Shown here: piece after piece, positions 40,340-49,223 of the stretch
How positions within the stretch are numbered: position 1 is the first letter of the stretch
Layout: the number at the start of each line of letters is the position of its first letter
NCBI GenBank assembly: GCA_050247155.1
Contig: JBFWUS010000018.1
Span: 10,418 to 74,417 of the forward strand
DNA from: Mesorhizobium_G sp050247155
GTDB lineage: Bacteria; Pseudomonadota; Alphaproteobacteria; Rhizobiales; Rhizobiaceae
Length of the DNA stretch: 64,000 nt
Direction of reading: 5' to 3'
Program-made: the position numbers and the translations under genes
The notes under the pieces: model-generated
Databases searched by the model: none
Told to the model about the DNA's origin: nothing
The model's input: only the letters and a program-made list of their open reading frames with translations

Positions 40340-40833
40340 TCAACGAGCTCGGAGTTCGAGCTTGTCCGCGCTTGCATGTTGAGAAGCGATGAGATTATGG
40401 AAAGTCGTTTTTGGTTCGGTGGGCCATCTCCCGCAGCAAAACGTCTTTCGCTTGGTTGGCTACGTTTAGCCGAATGACCACGCTACGAAGTGTTTCCGTA
40501 AACGCAGCAATTGCGAGCCCTACTGCCAAAAACATTTGCCAGCAGAAGCCATGTCGCGGGTGATGATTGTGCGCTGCTTTCAAACTGCAAAAGGGAAAGT
40601 CCGCAAACAGCGCTAAGTGCTGTGGCGAGGAGTCATGACCCGCGATCGTAAAGCAGTGCGGCCAATAGAACTACGGGTACAAAAAGCAGGAAAGGAGCTT
40701 GTTCCGCAGGCACCGCAAGAGAAAGATTGATTGCTAGTGCCACGCCGACCATCGCCACGGTAGCCAGGTAGCGAAGCCAGACTGGAATATTGCGCGTCGG
40801 TATAAGGACGCGGACAAAATTTTCAATCATCAC
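40340..40833 (-). pseudogene. Decayed membrane histidine kinase (HWE/HisKA_2 type)
   Basis: The minus strand starts MIENFVRVLIPTRNIPVWLRYLATVAMVGVALAINLSLAV, a DUF4118-like membrane sensor. The frame meets TGA at 40633-40635, then resumes (LLATALSAVCGLSLLQFESSA), shifts frame near 40570-40600, continues MFLAVGLAIAAFTETLRSVVIRLNVANQAKDVLLREMAHRTKND (phospho-acceptor His in MAHR), and shifts again into FHNLIASQ before stopping. The kinase ATPase domain is gone. Several lesions show it is not functional. Confidence 0.7.
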
Positions 40834-40993
40834 GTCAAACCCGCAGATAGCGGACGTGTTCCTCGCAGCGCGACGTGCTTTCGCTTAGGAAGACCTCGAA
40901 TATGGCACTTGCAGGGACCCATTCTTTTGTTCGGATGGAACTGTCCGCCGATACGCTCGTTCATGCCAGTTGGTTTGCAGTTTGGGGTATGAT

Positions 40994-41350
40994 TTGAACG
41001 GTCGGCGAACAGTTCTTGTCGTGGAGGACGAGGTTCTCGTTCGCATGGCCGTGTCTGACGAGCTTACTGCCGAAGGATATCGCGTTCTAGAAGCGGGAAA
41101 TGCTGACGAAGCTATCAGAATGCTCGAAACCGAGCCAGACGTTTGGGCTATTTTCACAGACGTTGATATGCCTGGCTCCATGGATGGGCTGAAGTTGGCG
41201 TTCGCGGTTCGCGATCGCTGGCCGCCCGTCCATATTTTCGTCACCTCGGGGCATCGCATTGTCGAGGTAGACATGATGCCCGAACGATCGTCCTTTTTCG
41301 CAAAGCCTTACGACATAGCCAAACTGATTTCAGCTTTTCGATCGCTTTAA
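40994..41350 (+). CDS. Single-domain response regulator (CheY-like)
   Basis: A 118-residue receiver domain: RRTVLVVEDEVLVRMAVSDELTAEGYRVLEAGNADEAIRML, phospho-acceptor Asp in AIFTDVDMPGSMDGLKLA, Thr/Ser in IFVTSGHR and Lys in FFAKPYD. The start is uncertain: TTG 40994 follows GGGG and fits the family; TTG 40970 adds eight residues. It lies divergently beside the decayed histidine kinase, which may have been its partner, leaving it an orphan. Confidence 0.8.
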   Translation: MNGRRTVLVVEDEVLVRMAVSDELTAEGYRVLEAGNADEAIRMLETEPDVWAIFTDVDMPGSMDGLKLAFAVRDRWPPVHIFVTSGHRIVEVDMMPERSSFFAKPYDIAKLISAFRSL

Positions 41351-41528
41351 CCGGTTCAAAAGGCCCCATTAGGGCCTGCTGAATAGCGGTGCGGCTGCAA
41401 CTGCTTGATGTTGCCAAATGGCACCAGTTAAATCTGGCATTGCGGCGCTACGGTTAAGGTGATGGAGCCGGACGTTTACAACTCTTCATATCGATGGGTA
41501 ATTGGCGTGACAAAACGAATTTGGCTGG

Positions 41529-42323
41529 ATGGACGCGTTGAAAAGTTTGGCAGTTTTGATTGTCGTCGGGTCCGTCTCCGCGTCTGCGGCGGCTGCTCAA
41601 GAAGGCGTTGACGACTCGCAGATCGACCTTGTCATCGAGCTCGGTTTCGGCGGTAGAGCTCAGCCTTCCTATGAAGGGTCGGACGACTATGAGATCTCGC
41701 CGTTTCCGGTTATCGGCTTCGGCTACCTCAATCTTCCTGGCTTGTTCACGATCGGCTCGCTTGAGCCGAGTTCTGGCGGCCTCTCTTTCGGGCCTGCTTT
41801 CAACTACATATCTGACCGAGATTTTGACAGAGATGCCGATCTTCAAGGCTTAAACGATGTCGACGCCACGTTCGAGGCAGGATTGCGCGTGGGATATGAA
41901 TGGAAAAATGCTGAGGTCTGGGGTGAGGCGCGGTACGCGTTCGGGGGCGCCGAGGGTTTGGTGGGCGAACTTGGCGTAAATGCAATCGCAAGGCCAACGA
42001 ATGCTCTTGAACTCCGCGCCGGTCCGTTCGCATCTTTCGCGTCGGATGGCTATACGGACACCTATTTCGGTGTGACCGATGAAGAATCGGCTGCGACAGG
42101 CGGCAGTGTTGGCAGCTTCAATCCAAGTGGCGGGTTCAAGAGTGTCGGTGTCAAGGCGATCGCACGCTACGAGTTCCGGCCGAATTGGTTTTTGAACGCC
42201 GATGCATCCTATGCAAAATTAGTCGGCGATGCGGCCGACTCTCCGATCGTAGTCGCGGGCGACGAAGCTCAATTTACGTTCGGGCTGGGAATTTCGCGGA
42301 AGTTTTCGCTGGACCTTTTCTAA
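41529..42323 (+). CDS. MipA/OmpV-family outer-membrane protein
   Basis: A 264-residue protein with a signal peptide (MDALKSLAVLIVVGSVSASAAAAQ) and a beta-barrel-like mature part with alternating aromatic strands (FGGRAQPSYEGSDDYEISPFPVIGFGYL; LRVGYEWKNAEVWGEARYAFGG) ending in FGLGISRKFSLDLF with the C-terminal Phe of outer-membrane proteins. MipA/OmpV members scaffold murein enzymes or act as porins; the role here is unknown. Confidence 0.83.
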   Translation: MDALKSLAVLIVVGSVSASAAAAQEGVDDSQIDLVIELGFGGRAQPSYEGSDDYEISPFPVIGFGYLNLPGLFTIGSLEPSSGGLSFGPAFNYISDRDFDRDADLQGLNDVDATFEAGLRVGYEWKNAEVWGEARYAFGGAEGLVGELGVNAIARPTNALELRAGPFASFASDGYTDTYFGVTDEESAATGGSVGSFNPSGGFKSVGVKAIARYEFRPNWFLNADASYAKLVGDAADSPIVVAGDEAQFTFGLGISRKFSLDLF

Positions 42324-42759
42324 CCAGATTATCATCCTTGAAACTCGGCACCGGCAGGGTCCTGACCACTACGCTACACGGCCTTGCGGATGAGCGTTTG
42401 TGTGCGCGCGCGACCGAGCCGTAATATTCGAGGAACAGGCGAGGGCATGAAGTGCTTACCTGCGTGTCTGAGTCTCAAGATAGGGCGCAGCCGAGCATTG
42501 TCGCGTTGCTCTCTGCGCGCGAGCGCTCCATCGCCACGATAAGTAGGTTGGCAACGCCCGATCTAAGGCGACATCGCCTGCTCAAACTCGCTTCCACTCG
42601 GACTACAAACCTCAAGTACACAATATGGTAGTTGCCCTTGATATTCGCGAACAATACCGTTGATTGCCCGTTTCACACCTTGGTCAGACTGTAGCCGGAG
42701 CTTGCAAACTATTCCATCCAGGAGTCCAGTCCAAACCCGACATCTACTCGAGCCGCCAC
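42324..42759. other. Gap between mipA-like and photolyase genes; no gene seen
   Basis: About 440 bp with short unconvincing frames. A stretch near 42340-42385 looks vaguely tRNA-like on the minus strand but lacks matching acceptor arms. Nothing else is recognised. Confidence 0.5.
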
Positions 42760-44190
42760 CTATTGATCTTTGGTCGCTTGGTAGGCCCGCATGGCGCGAT
42801 CCCTCGACTGAAAATGGTCCACGATGCGAGTTGGATAGGTTTTGCCGAGCTCTATGTCAGCATCGGCAAGAACTTGTTCTGGGGCCTCCCACGGACGCTG
42901 GAGAAAGTGGTTGGGCAGTTTCGCAAGCTCCGGCACGTAGCGCCGCACGTAGCTCCCTTCAGCGTCGAACTTCTCGCCCTGCAAGACGGGGTTGAAAATC
43001 CTGAAATAGGGCGCAGCGTCGGCCCCTGATCCGGCAACCCACTGCCAGCTCGCGGGATTGTTCGCGAGGTCTGCATCGACCAGCGTATCCCAAAACCACT
43101 TCTCACCCTCGCGCCAATCGATCAGAAGATCCTTGATCAAGAAGGACGCTGCGATCATGCGAACGCGATTGTGCATCCAGCCAGTCTGCCAAAGCTCGCG
43201 CATCCCTGCATCGACAATCGGGTAGCCTGTCTTTCCCTGTCGCCAAGCCTGAAGTTTGGCTGGTGAGCTCAGCCACTTAAATCCCTCGAACTCCGGCCGA
43301 AAACTCTTCTCGCTCAATGCCGGATTGTGAAACAGCAGGTGATATGAGAATTCGCGCCACGCCAGTTCCTTGCGGAACGTCTCGGCACCACGACCTTGTC
43401 TGCCTCGGACAGCTGCCATGATCTGGAACGGTGTTATCTCGCCATGCGCCAAGTGCGGCGAAAGTGCGGAAGTACCGGCAATACCCGGTCGATCTCGGTT
43501 ATCAGCGTACCTATCTAGTCCATTTTCGAGGAACTTAGCGAGACGCTCGTGGGCGCCAGTTTCTCCGGGATGCCACCGCTCTGCAAGACCGCCAGACCAG
43601 TCCGGTTTTTTTGGAAGCAGCCTAAAGCTTTCCAGTGAATCCGAGTTGAGGTTTTCCCTGAATGCCTGGAGCGATTTCGGCGGATCGATCGGATCGCGGG
43701 GTTCTTCGCCTTCGGCCAGTTTTTTGTAGAACGGCGTGTAGACGCGATAGAAATCGCCAGATTGTGTTGCGACCCGCGAAGGATCGTGCAGCAACTGACC
43801 GTCGAAATTTTCTGTATCGACGCCTCTCTGGTGCAACCAGGCTCCGAGATCCTTGTCGGCTGCATTTTCCGACGGTGCGTAGCGCCGGTTCCAGAAAACT
43901 GCGGCCGCACGTGTCGTCTCAACAAGCTCCGCGACAATCTTTTGCGTTTCGCCTTGTCGCAAAATGAGCGGTGTACCGAGCTTTTCGAACGAGTCCTTGA
44001 GCGCTGCGAGGGAATGACGCAGCCACCATCTTTTGGCGGCGCCAATCGGCCGCATTTTTGCTGAGGTTTCGTCCAGCACAAAGAGCGGGATGACGGGATT
44101 TGTTGATGCGGCAACTACGAGCGCTTTGTTGTCAGAAATACGCAGATCGTTGCGGAAGAGAACTATAATTGGCGATGAGTCGTTGGGCAT
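42760..44190 (-). CDS. phrB: Deoxyribodipyrimidine photolyase (class I CPD photolyase/cryptochrome family)
   Basis: A 476-residue photolyase that repairs UV-induced cyclobutane dimers using FADH-. The N-terminal antenna domain starts IIVLFRNDLRISDNKALVVA; the FAD-binding half has GRQGRGAETFRKELAWREFSYHLLFH, GKTGYPIVDAGMRELWQTGWMHNRVRMI and DADLANNPASWQWVAGSGADAAPYFRIFNP. Start 44190 (MPNDSSP) is preferred over one 16 codons upstream. It follows the fasciclin gene, whose ECF-type promoter probably reads into it; photolyases belong to ECF11/RpoE regulons. Confidence 0.93.
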   Translation of the reverse strand: MPNDSSPIIVLFRNDLRISDNKALVVAASTNPVIPLFVLDETSAKMRPIGAAKRWWLRHSLAALKDSFEKLGTPLILRQGETQKIVAELVETTRAAAVFWNRRYAPSENAADKDLGAWLHQRGVDTENFDGQLLHDPSRVATQSGDFYRVYTPFYKKLAEGEEPRDPIDPPKSLQAFRENLNSDSLESFRLLPKKPDWSGGLAERWHPGETGAHERLAKFLENGLDRYADNRDRPGIAGTSALSPHLAHGEITPFQIMAAVRGRQGRGAETFRKELAWREFSYHLLFHNPALSEKSFRPEFEGFKWLSSPAKLQAWRQGKTGYPIVDAGMRELWQTGWMHNRVRMIAASFLIKDLLIDWREGEKWFWDTLVDADLANNPASWQWVAGSGADAAPYFRIFNPVLQGEKFDAEGSYVRRYVPELAKLPNHFLQRPWEAPEQVLADADIELGKTYPTRIVDHFQSRDRAMRAYQATKDQ

Positions 44191-44260
44191 ATGGCATCCT
44201 CGACCATGCAGGGAAGCGTCCAGATCTCGGGAGATCAACCGACCGGCTCAAAATCACAAA

Positions 44261-44287
44261 CGCGCCCGCGATGACATCGCGGGCGCG
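44261..44287 (-). terminator. Strong stem-loop between fasciclin and photolyase genes
   Basis: Arms CGCGCCCGCGAT (44261-44272) and ATCGCGGGCGCG (44276-44287) pair perfectly around GAC. The minus strand follows with TTTGTGATTTTG, a weak T-rich tract. It could terminate or attenuate transcription from fasciclin into phrB. Confidence 0.6.
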
Positions 44288-44309
44288 TCATTTCGTTTCG
44301 TTACCCGTC

Positions 44310-44780
44310 TTACATCGGCGGCATCAATACCTTGTCGATGACGTGAATTACGCCATTATCTGCGGCGACATCCGCCGTCACCACCTTGGCCTCGTTGACC
44401 ATCGCACCATTGTCGAGGTCGATTGTAACCTCTGGTCCGGCAACCGTCGCGGCCTTCATTCCGTCCTTGAGATCGCCGGCCATGACCTTGCCGGAAACGA
44501 CATGGTAAGTGAGGATTTTCGTCAGCTTATCCTTGTTCTCGGGCTTCAGGAGATCCTCAACAGTACCGGCCGGCAGTGCGGCGAATGCTTCATCGGTCGG
44601 CGCGAACACCGTGAACGGGCCAGCCCCCTTCAGCGTATCGACGAGGCCAGCCGCCTGGACCGCAGCGACCAGAGTCTTGAAGCTGCCGTTTGAAGTTGCG
44701 GTGTCGACAATATCGGCCGCGTGTGCCGCGGGCGTTGAAACGGCAAAGGCCAGAGCAGATGCGATCAGGAATTTTCTCAT
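44310..44780 (-). CDS. Secreted fasciclin-domain protein
   Basis: A 156-residue protein with a signal peptide (MRKFLIASALAFAVSTPAAHA) and one FAS1 domain: SFKTLVAAVQAAGLVDTLKGAGPFTVFAPTDEAFAALP, ILTYHVVSGKVMA and NGVIHVIDKVLMPP. FAS1 proteins mediate adhesion and are induced by singlet oxygen in some alphaproteobacteria. A TGATCC-N18-TATCAA promoter 62 bp upstream supports control by the ECF sigma factor encoded at 47 kb. Confidence 0.9.
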   Translation of the reverse strand: MRKFLIASALAFAVSTPAAHAADIVDTATSNGSFKTLVAAVQAAGLVDTLKGAGPFTVFAPTDEAFAALPAGTVEDLLKPENKDKLTKILTYHVVSGKVMAGDLKDGMKAATVAGPEVTIDLDNGAMVNEAKVVTADVAADNGVIHVIDKVLMPPM

Positions 44781-44841
44781 GGGGTGATTCCTCTTTCTTT
44801 TTGCACTTTTCGAGTGACTTACGCCTCATGACGGCGTGTCT

Positions 44842-44871
44842 TTGATACGGGCGCTCTGTTGTGTTGGATCA
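44842..44871 (-). promoter_or_regulatory. ECF11-type promoter upstream of the fasciclin gene
   Basis: On the minus strand, TGATCC (44871-44866) is followed after 18 bases by TATCAA (44847-44842). Same form and spacing as five other sites in this cluster. Confidence 0.65.
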
Positions 44872-44929
44872 CCGAGAACGTGCGCGTTGCGATCAACGCT
44901 GCTTCATGCCTGCAACAGATTGCGACGCG

Positions 44930-45418
44930 TTATGGGTCATATGCCCTAGCGCTATTTCGTCGCCATATTGAAAAGTTCAGCACCGCTGCAAAGCTGACCC
45001 ACAAAAGGTAGGGAGCCAGCAGCCAAGCTGCGGTCGGGCTGATTGGAATGAAAGACGCGATGGTGGTAACGATCGAAACCCATAAAATCACAATTTCGGC
45101 AAAAGCCAGACCTGGGCGTCTCATCCCGAAAAATATCGGAGTCCATGCCGCGTTCAGAAAAATCTGTAAACCAAAGGAAGCTAGCGCGAGCGGCGCTCCG
45201 TTGAAGCCCGCTTTGCGCCAGGCAAGCCAACCGGATACGGCGATCGAGAGATAAAGCAAGGACCATACCGGCGCGAATAGCCAGTCCGGCGGCCGCCAAA
45301 CGGGCTTGTCGAGACGCCTGTACCATTCCCCGGGCCGAAAAATCACACCTGTCGCTGCCGCGCAAAAAGAGGCTGCGAGGAAACCGACAAGCATTAGTGC
45401 TTCAGAAAACAAGGACAT
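44930..45418 (-). CDS. tspO: TspO/MBR-family protein
   Basis: A 162-residue five-helix membrane protein of the tryptophan-rich sensory protein family: GVIFRPGEWYRRLDKPVWRPPDWLFAPVWSLLYL and FFGMRRPGLAFAEIVILW, LLAPYLLWVSFAAVLNFSIWRRN. TspO binds porphyrins and acts in photo-oxidative or tetrapyrrole stress in Rhodobacter. It follows the FAD amine oxidase gene by 62 bp on the same strand, so the two are probably one operon. The ATG at 45418 (MSLFSEA) is chosen; TTG 45451 is possible. Confidence 0.9.
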   Translation of the reverse strand: MSLFSEALMLVGFLAASFCAAATGVIFRPGEWYRRLDKPVWRPPDWLFAPVWSLLYLSIAVSGWLAWRKAGFNGAPLALASFGLQIFLNAAWTPIFFGMRRPGLAFAEIVILWVSIVTTIASFIPISPTAAWLLAPYLLWVSFAAVLNFSIWRRNSARAYDP

Positions 45419-45480
45419 TGCATTGCCTGCAGAACGGCGTTGTTGGTTCAAACTGACGATGACCTATGGTCACACGCGCC

Positions 45481-46860
45481 TTAGGCCGCGTCCCGTTGGA
45501 AAATCGCCGCACTTGATGGAATGAAAATTCGACCAGATTCATTGTCCACCGTCCAAGGACGCTTGACCTGGCCGAGCGCTTCTGCTGCGGCAAGGCCAGA
45601 TTGCAGTCCGTCTTCGTGAAACCCTGCGCCGAAATAGGCGCCGCAAAACCAGGTGTTGTGTTTGCCCTGCAAAGACCAGAGCTCGCGTTGAGCCTCGATG
45701 GCACCTGCATCAAATTGCGGGTGCGTGTAAGTCAGTCTTTTCAGCATCAGCTGAGGCGAAATATCGCGGTGAGGGTTCAACGTAACGAAGAACGGCATTT
45801 CGCTCTGAATGCCTTGCAGCCGGTTCATCCAGTACGTGACGGAAAGTCGCCTCTGGTGGTTGTCGATCCTGGTCATATAGTTCCAGCTCGACCAGATCCT
45901 TCGGCGATAGGGCATCAGAGATGCATCGGCGTGAAGCACCGTTTCATTGGGCGTGTAGGCAAATGCACCGAGCAGCCGTCGCTCCTCGCCGCTGGGATCG
46001 GACAACATTTTGAGGGCTTGGTCCGCATGCGTGGCGATGACGACGCGCTCAAACCTGCGAACGCAATCATCAACCCCAATGAGCTCAACACCCGTTGCGG
46101 AGCGAATGACGGTCTTGATCGGGTAGTTGCCCATCACGTCCGGTACGGAGGCCAGAAGCCGGCGAACATAAACTTGACTGCCACCGGCAACCGTTCGCCA
46201 GATTGGGCGGCGCGTCAGTTTCAACAGACCGTGAGTCTCGCAGAATCGAATAAATGAAGCCGCAGGATAGGCGCCAATGTTGGCCGCCGGCGACGACCAT
46301 ATCGCCGCCGCCATCGGGTAAAGATGATCGTGACGAAACCCATCTCCGTAGCCGGCCGCATCGAGATATTCGTCAAGTGTCATGGCGCCAAGTGCGGCGG
46401 CGTTGCGCGGGGCTTTTCGATAAAACCGAACGAGGTCGCGCAGCATAAGCCAAAAACGCGGGCTGATTGCGTTGCGACCCTGCGCAAAAAGCCCGAGAAG
46501 CCCTGTGCCTGAATATTCCAGCCGTCCGTCGTCGAGCGAAACAGCAAACGACATGTCCGATCTATTCGTCGGGATTCCGAGATAAGCAAACAGCGCCGTC
46601 AGGTTTGGGTATGTTTGTTCGTTAAAAACGATGAAGCCTGTGTCAACGGCGTGCTCGCCGGCCTCGACGGTGTGACTGTGGCCGCCAAAACGACTATCAG
46701 CTTCGAATAGCGTTACGTGATGCTTGCTTGCCAACAGCCAGGCAGCCGAAAGGCCTGCGATCCCGCTGCCGATAACCGCTACGCGAAGCTTGCCCTCGCG
46801 CGATCCCCGGGTAATTGGCATGCGAGTGTTTGCAACCGCGTCATGTTTCATCAAAAGCAT
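45481..46860 (-). CDS. FAD-dependent amine-oxidase-like protein
   Basis: A roughly 459-residue NAD(P)/FAD-binding flavoprotein. The dinucleotide motif VAVIGSGIAGLSAAWLLAS is near residue 25, followed by ADSRFGGHSHTVE (GG doublet) and VVIATHADQALKML; the C-terminal WFCGAYFGAGFHEDGLQSGLAAAEAL is the FAD-binding end. Related genes sit in the R. sphaeroides RpoE regulon next to cyclopropane fatty-acid synthase and DUF1365, hinting at fatty-acid modification. The start at 46860 follows GGGGATGGA. Its TGATCT promoter is back to back with that of the sigma gene. Confidence 0.87.
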   Translation of the reverse strand: MLLMKHDAVANTRMPITRGSREGKLRVAVIGSGIAGLSAAWLLASKHHVTLFEADSRFGGHSHTVEAGEHAVDTGFIVFNEQTYPNLTALFAYLGIPTNRSDMSFAVSLDDGRLEYSGTGLLGLFAQGRNAISPRFWLMLRDLVRFYRKAPRNAAALGAMTLDEYLDAAGYGDGFRHDHLYPMAAAIWSSPAANIGAYPAASFIRFCETHGLLKLTRRPIWRTVAGGSQVYVRRLLASVPDVMGNYPIKTVIRSATGVELIGVDDCVRRFERVVIATHADQALKMLSDPSGEERRLLGAFAYTPNETVLHADASLMPYRRRIWSSWNYMTRIDNHQRRLSVTYWMNRLQGIQSEMPFFVTLNPHRDISPQLMLKRLTYTHPQFDAGAIEAQRELWSLQGKHNTWFCGAYFGAGFHEDGLQSGLAAAEALGQVKRPWTVDNESGRIFIPSSAAIFQRDAA

Positions 46861-46885
46861 TCCATCCCCGGCAGAAAATTGACAA

Positions 46886-46915
46886 TAGTTACGGCACTGT
46901 AGCAGCGTTAGATCA
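46886..46915 (-). promoter_or_regulatory. ECF11-type promoter for the amine-oxidase/tspO operon
   Basis: Minus strand: TGATCT (46915-46910), 18 bases, TAACTA (46891-46886). It lies back to back with the sigma-gene promoter, and the joint -35 region reads GATCACCGGGTGATC. Confidence 0.65.
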
Positions 46916-46920
46916 CCGGG

Positions 46921-46950
46921 TGATCCAACCAACGAGGGTGAACGTAGAAG
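46921..46950 (+). promoter_or_regulatory. ECF11-type promoter for the sigma-factor gene
   Basis: Plus strand: TGATCC (46921-46926), 18 bases, TAGAAG (46945-46950). It implies positive autoregulation of the sigma factor, and transcription would start at about 46957. Confidence 0.65.
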
Positions 46951-46956
46951 AGGCAA

Positions 46957-47604
46957 ATGGATGCGTCAGGATTACAGATCGATCAACGATGCCAGCGGCG
47001 ATCCTTCGCTGCAGCGAGACCCATTTTTTTGAAAGACGCAGGGCAACAGCAGGAATCGCCGACGCCTGAACATATGGTTCGGCTGGTCGAGGCCGTGGCC
47101 CGTAACCAAGACCGCAGCGCATTCGCGCAGCTCTTTGCTTACTACGCGCCTCGGGTGAAAAGTTATCTGGCGCGGAGCGGGCTCGCATATGAGGTCGCTG
47201 AAGAGATAACTCAGGAAGTAATGATAACGCTGTGGCAAAAGGCGTCTTACTTTAATCCCGCGAAAGCGGGCGTATCAACATGGGTTTTCACGATCGCGCG
47301 CAACCGAAAGATCGACCGGTTACGCCTTGTGCGGTTTGGGTCGGTCGATGCTGACCCCACGGACGAACCGGACCCTATTCCGACGGGCGAAACAGTGGCC
47401 ATGATGGCCGAGCGCGAGAATGGTGTTCGTAAAGCACTCGCTTCGTTGTCGAACGAGCAGGCGACAATCGTCAAACTGTCCTTCTTCGCTGAAAAACCGC
47501 ATGCCGAGATTGCCCGCGAGCTTGGTATTCCGCTCGGAACAGTCAAATCAAGGGTGCGGTTGGCTCTAGGCCGCCTGCGGACCCTTTTGGACGAAAACCT
47601 ATGA
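46957..47604 (+). CDS. rpoE: ECF sigma factor (RpoE/ECF11-like)
   Basis: A sigma-70 family ECF factor of up to 215 aa. Region 2: SAFAQLFAYYAPRVKSYLARSGLAYEVAEEITQEVMITLWQKASYF...VSTWVFTIARNRKIDRLRLVR; region 4: ALASLSNEQATIVKLSFFAEKPHAEIARELGIPLGTVKSRVRLALGRL. It is most like the R. sphaeroides RpoE that answers singlet oxygen. The predicted transcript starts near the first ATG, so translation may really begin downstream, at TTG 47029 or ATG 47074. It overlaps the ChrR-like gene by 4 bp. Confidence 0.93.
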   Translation: MDASGLQIDQRCQRRSFAAARPIFLKDAGQQQESPTPEHMVRLVEAVARNQDRSAFAQLFAYYAPRVKSYLARSGLAYEVAEEITQEVMITLWQKASYFNPAKAGVSTWVFTIARNRKIDRLRLVRFGSVDADPTDEPDPIPTGETVAMMAERENGVRKALASLSNEQATIVKLSFFAEKPHAEIARELGIPLGTVKSRVRLALGRLRTLLDENL

Positions 47605-48251
47605 CTATCAAACATCATCCGAGCGAAGAAACGCTGCTGCGTTTTGCAACCGGCACGCTCGGCGCAGGGCCGGCTCTCGTTGTTTCGGTGCATCTGGACC
47701 GATGCGACCACTGCCGCCAACGCTTGACCTCTCTCGAGGCTGTGGGCGGCGAGATTCTTGAAAAAATGCCGCCTGCGTCACTACCCGCTGATTTTTTTGG
47801 CCGCACCCTGGAGCGCATGCACAACAATGAACGCCTGCGTGTGGCTCGGACCCCATCAAGCACGCATCCCGAACTCGGTATCGAGCTGCCGCGGGCTTTG
47901 GACGAATGCGAACTCACACCCTGGAAATGGCTGGGGCCTGGTTTCCGTTGGAGTAAGATAAAAATCCCTGGCAGCCCCGACGCGAAGGTCATGCTGCTGA
48001 AGGGCAGGGCGGGCCTGCACCTTCCCGTCCACGGGCACACGGGCCTGGAAGTCGTACAAATGTTGTCGGGGTCACTGTCCGACCAGCGCGGAGAGTATTT
48101 GCCGGGCGATCTTGATGAAGCAGATGACGAGGTCGTGCACGGTCCCATTGTTGGAACGGATTCTGAGTGCATCTGTCTCGCAGCACTAGAGGGCGACTCG
48201 CACCTCCATGGTTTTCTGGGACGGCTACTCCGACCGTTTGTGGGTTTTTGA
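47601..48251 (+). CDS. chrR: ChrR-like anti-sigma factor (zinc-binding ASD plus cupin)
   Basis: A 216-residue anti-sigma of the ChrR type. The N-terminal anti-sigma domain has HHPSEETLLRFATGTL and HLDRCDHCRQR, giving the His/Cys zinc ligands; the C-terminal cupin contains LHLPVHGHTGLEVVQMLSGSLSDQRGEYLPGDLDEADDEVVHGP. In characterised systems the cupin senses singlet oxygen or organic peroxides and the protein is then degraded. ATGA overlap with the sigma gene. Confidence 0.93.
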   Translation: MTIKHHPSEETLLRFATGTLGAGPALVVSVHLDRCDHCRQRLTSLEAVGGEILEKMPPASLPADFFGRTLERMHNNERLRVARTPSSTHPELGIELPRALDECELTPWKWLGPGFRWSKIKIPGSPDAKVMLLKGRAGLHLPVHGHTGLEVVQMLSGSLSDQRGEYLPGDLDEADDEVVHGPIVGTDSECICLAALEGDSHLHGFLGRLLRPFVGF

Positions 48252-48365
48252 CTATAGCTTTTGTTAGCCGCCCTTCTTATTGGACCGAGCTTACGAAGAG
48301 AGATCAGTTGACCAAAACTTCACGACAAACATCTCATTGGGCGACGCAGTTTTGAGATCACGCGC

Positions 48366-49223
48366 ATGACATTTCCCTTTCTGGTCATCGTTATTGCGCT
48401 CGGCCTGTCGGCAACAATGGCTGCTGCCGCGCAGATCGCACTCTCCACCGGCAAGAGCGGCTGGATCGACGCTATCTGGTCGCTGTCTGTAGGGGTTGCC
48501 GGCGTTTCCGCAGCAATTTTGCCACTGGACTGGCAGCTTGATACAGCAGCGCGCCAATGGTTCGTCGCGGCACTTGTCGGCGCCTGGTCATTGCGGCTCG
48601 GCCTTCACATCGTGGCGCGCACAATCGCTGGTGGAGACGATCCTCGCTATGCTGAACTGAAGCGGCAGTGGGGCGAGAGGAAGCGATCCAGGCTTTTCTT
48701 GTTTCTCCAGATTCAGGCCGCCTGCGCGCTGGTACTGGCGCTTTGCGTCATGGCAGCAGCACGAAATCCGACGCCCGGTCTTGGGTTGCAAGATTTTTCG
48801 GGCGCCGCAATTCTGGGCGTGGCTCTGATCGGAGAAGCCGTTGCTGATCGACAGCTGCGAGCCTTTACACAAAACCCGGCAAACAAGGGCAAGGTGTGCG
48901 ATGTCGGGCTTTGGGCCTATTCGCGCCATCCAAACTATTTTTTCGAATGGTTGGGATGGTTGTCATACGCCGTGATCGCAATCGATCTGACGGGCGACTA
49001 TCCCTTTGGATGGCTCGCCTTTGCGGGACCGGCTTTGATGTATTGGCTCCTCGTTCACGCTTCGGGGATCCCGCCTCTCGAAGCGCATATGCTTAAATCG
49101 CGGGGAGCGGCATTCCGGAAATATCAGCGGCGTGTCAACGCGTTCTTTCCCGGGCCAAAAAAGGAGCGCGACAATCCCGAAAAAGTGGGGCCTGCTTTTC
49201 GTGACGATCCCAATTCTGACTAG
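48366..49223 (+). CDS. DUF1295 family membrane protein (steroid-reductase-like)
   Basis: A 285-residue integral-membrane protein with about seven helices and a DUF1295/ICMT-like C-terminus (YSRHPNYFFEWLGWLSYAV; HASGIPPLEAHMLKSRGAAFRKYQRRVNAFFPG). Relatives are encoded in RpoE-ChrR operons and may reduce or modify lipids. It lies 114 bp after chrR on the same strand, and no separate TGATCY promoter is seen, so it may be read from the sigma promoter. Confidence 0.83.
   Translation: MTFPFLVIVIALGLSATMAAAAQIALSTGKSGWIDAIWSLSVGVAGVSAAILPLDWQLDTAARQWFVAALVGAWSLRLGLHIVARTIAGGDDPRYAELKRQWGERKRSRLFLFLQIQAACALVLALCVMAAARNPTPGLGLQDFSGAAILGVALIGEAVADRQLRAFTQNPANKGKVCDVGLWAYSRHPNYFFEWLGWLSYAVIAIDLTGDYPFGWLAFAGPALMYWLLVHASGIPPLEAHMLKSRGAAFRKYQRRVNAFFPGPKKERDNPEKVGPAFRDDPNSD

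Noticed and set aside
42340..42390. tRNA-like stretch on the minus strand (GTAGCGTAGTGGTCAGGACC)
   Set aside because: It has a D-arm-like part only; no matching acceptor stem, no T-arm sequence and no clear anticodon loop were found.
44200..44245. TGATCT and GATCTCCCGAGATC near the photolyase start as another ECF promoter
   Set aside because: There is no TA-type -10 element at the 18-base spacing seen at the other six sites.
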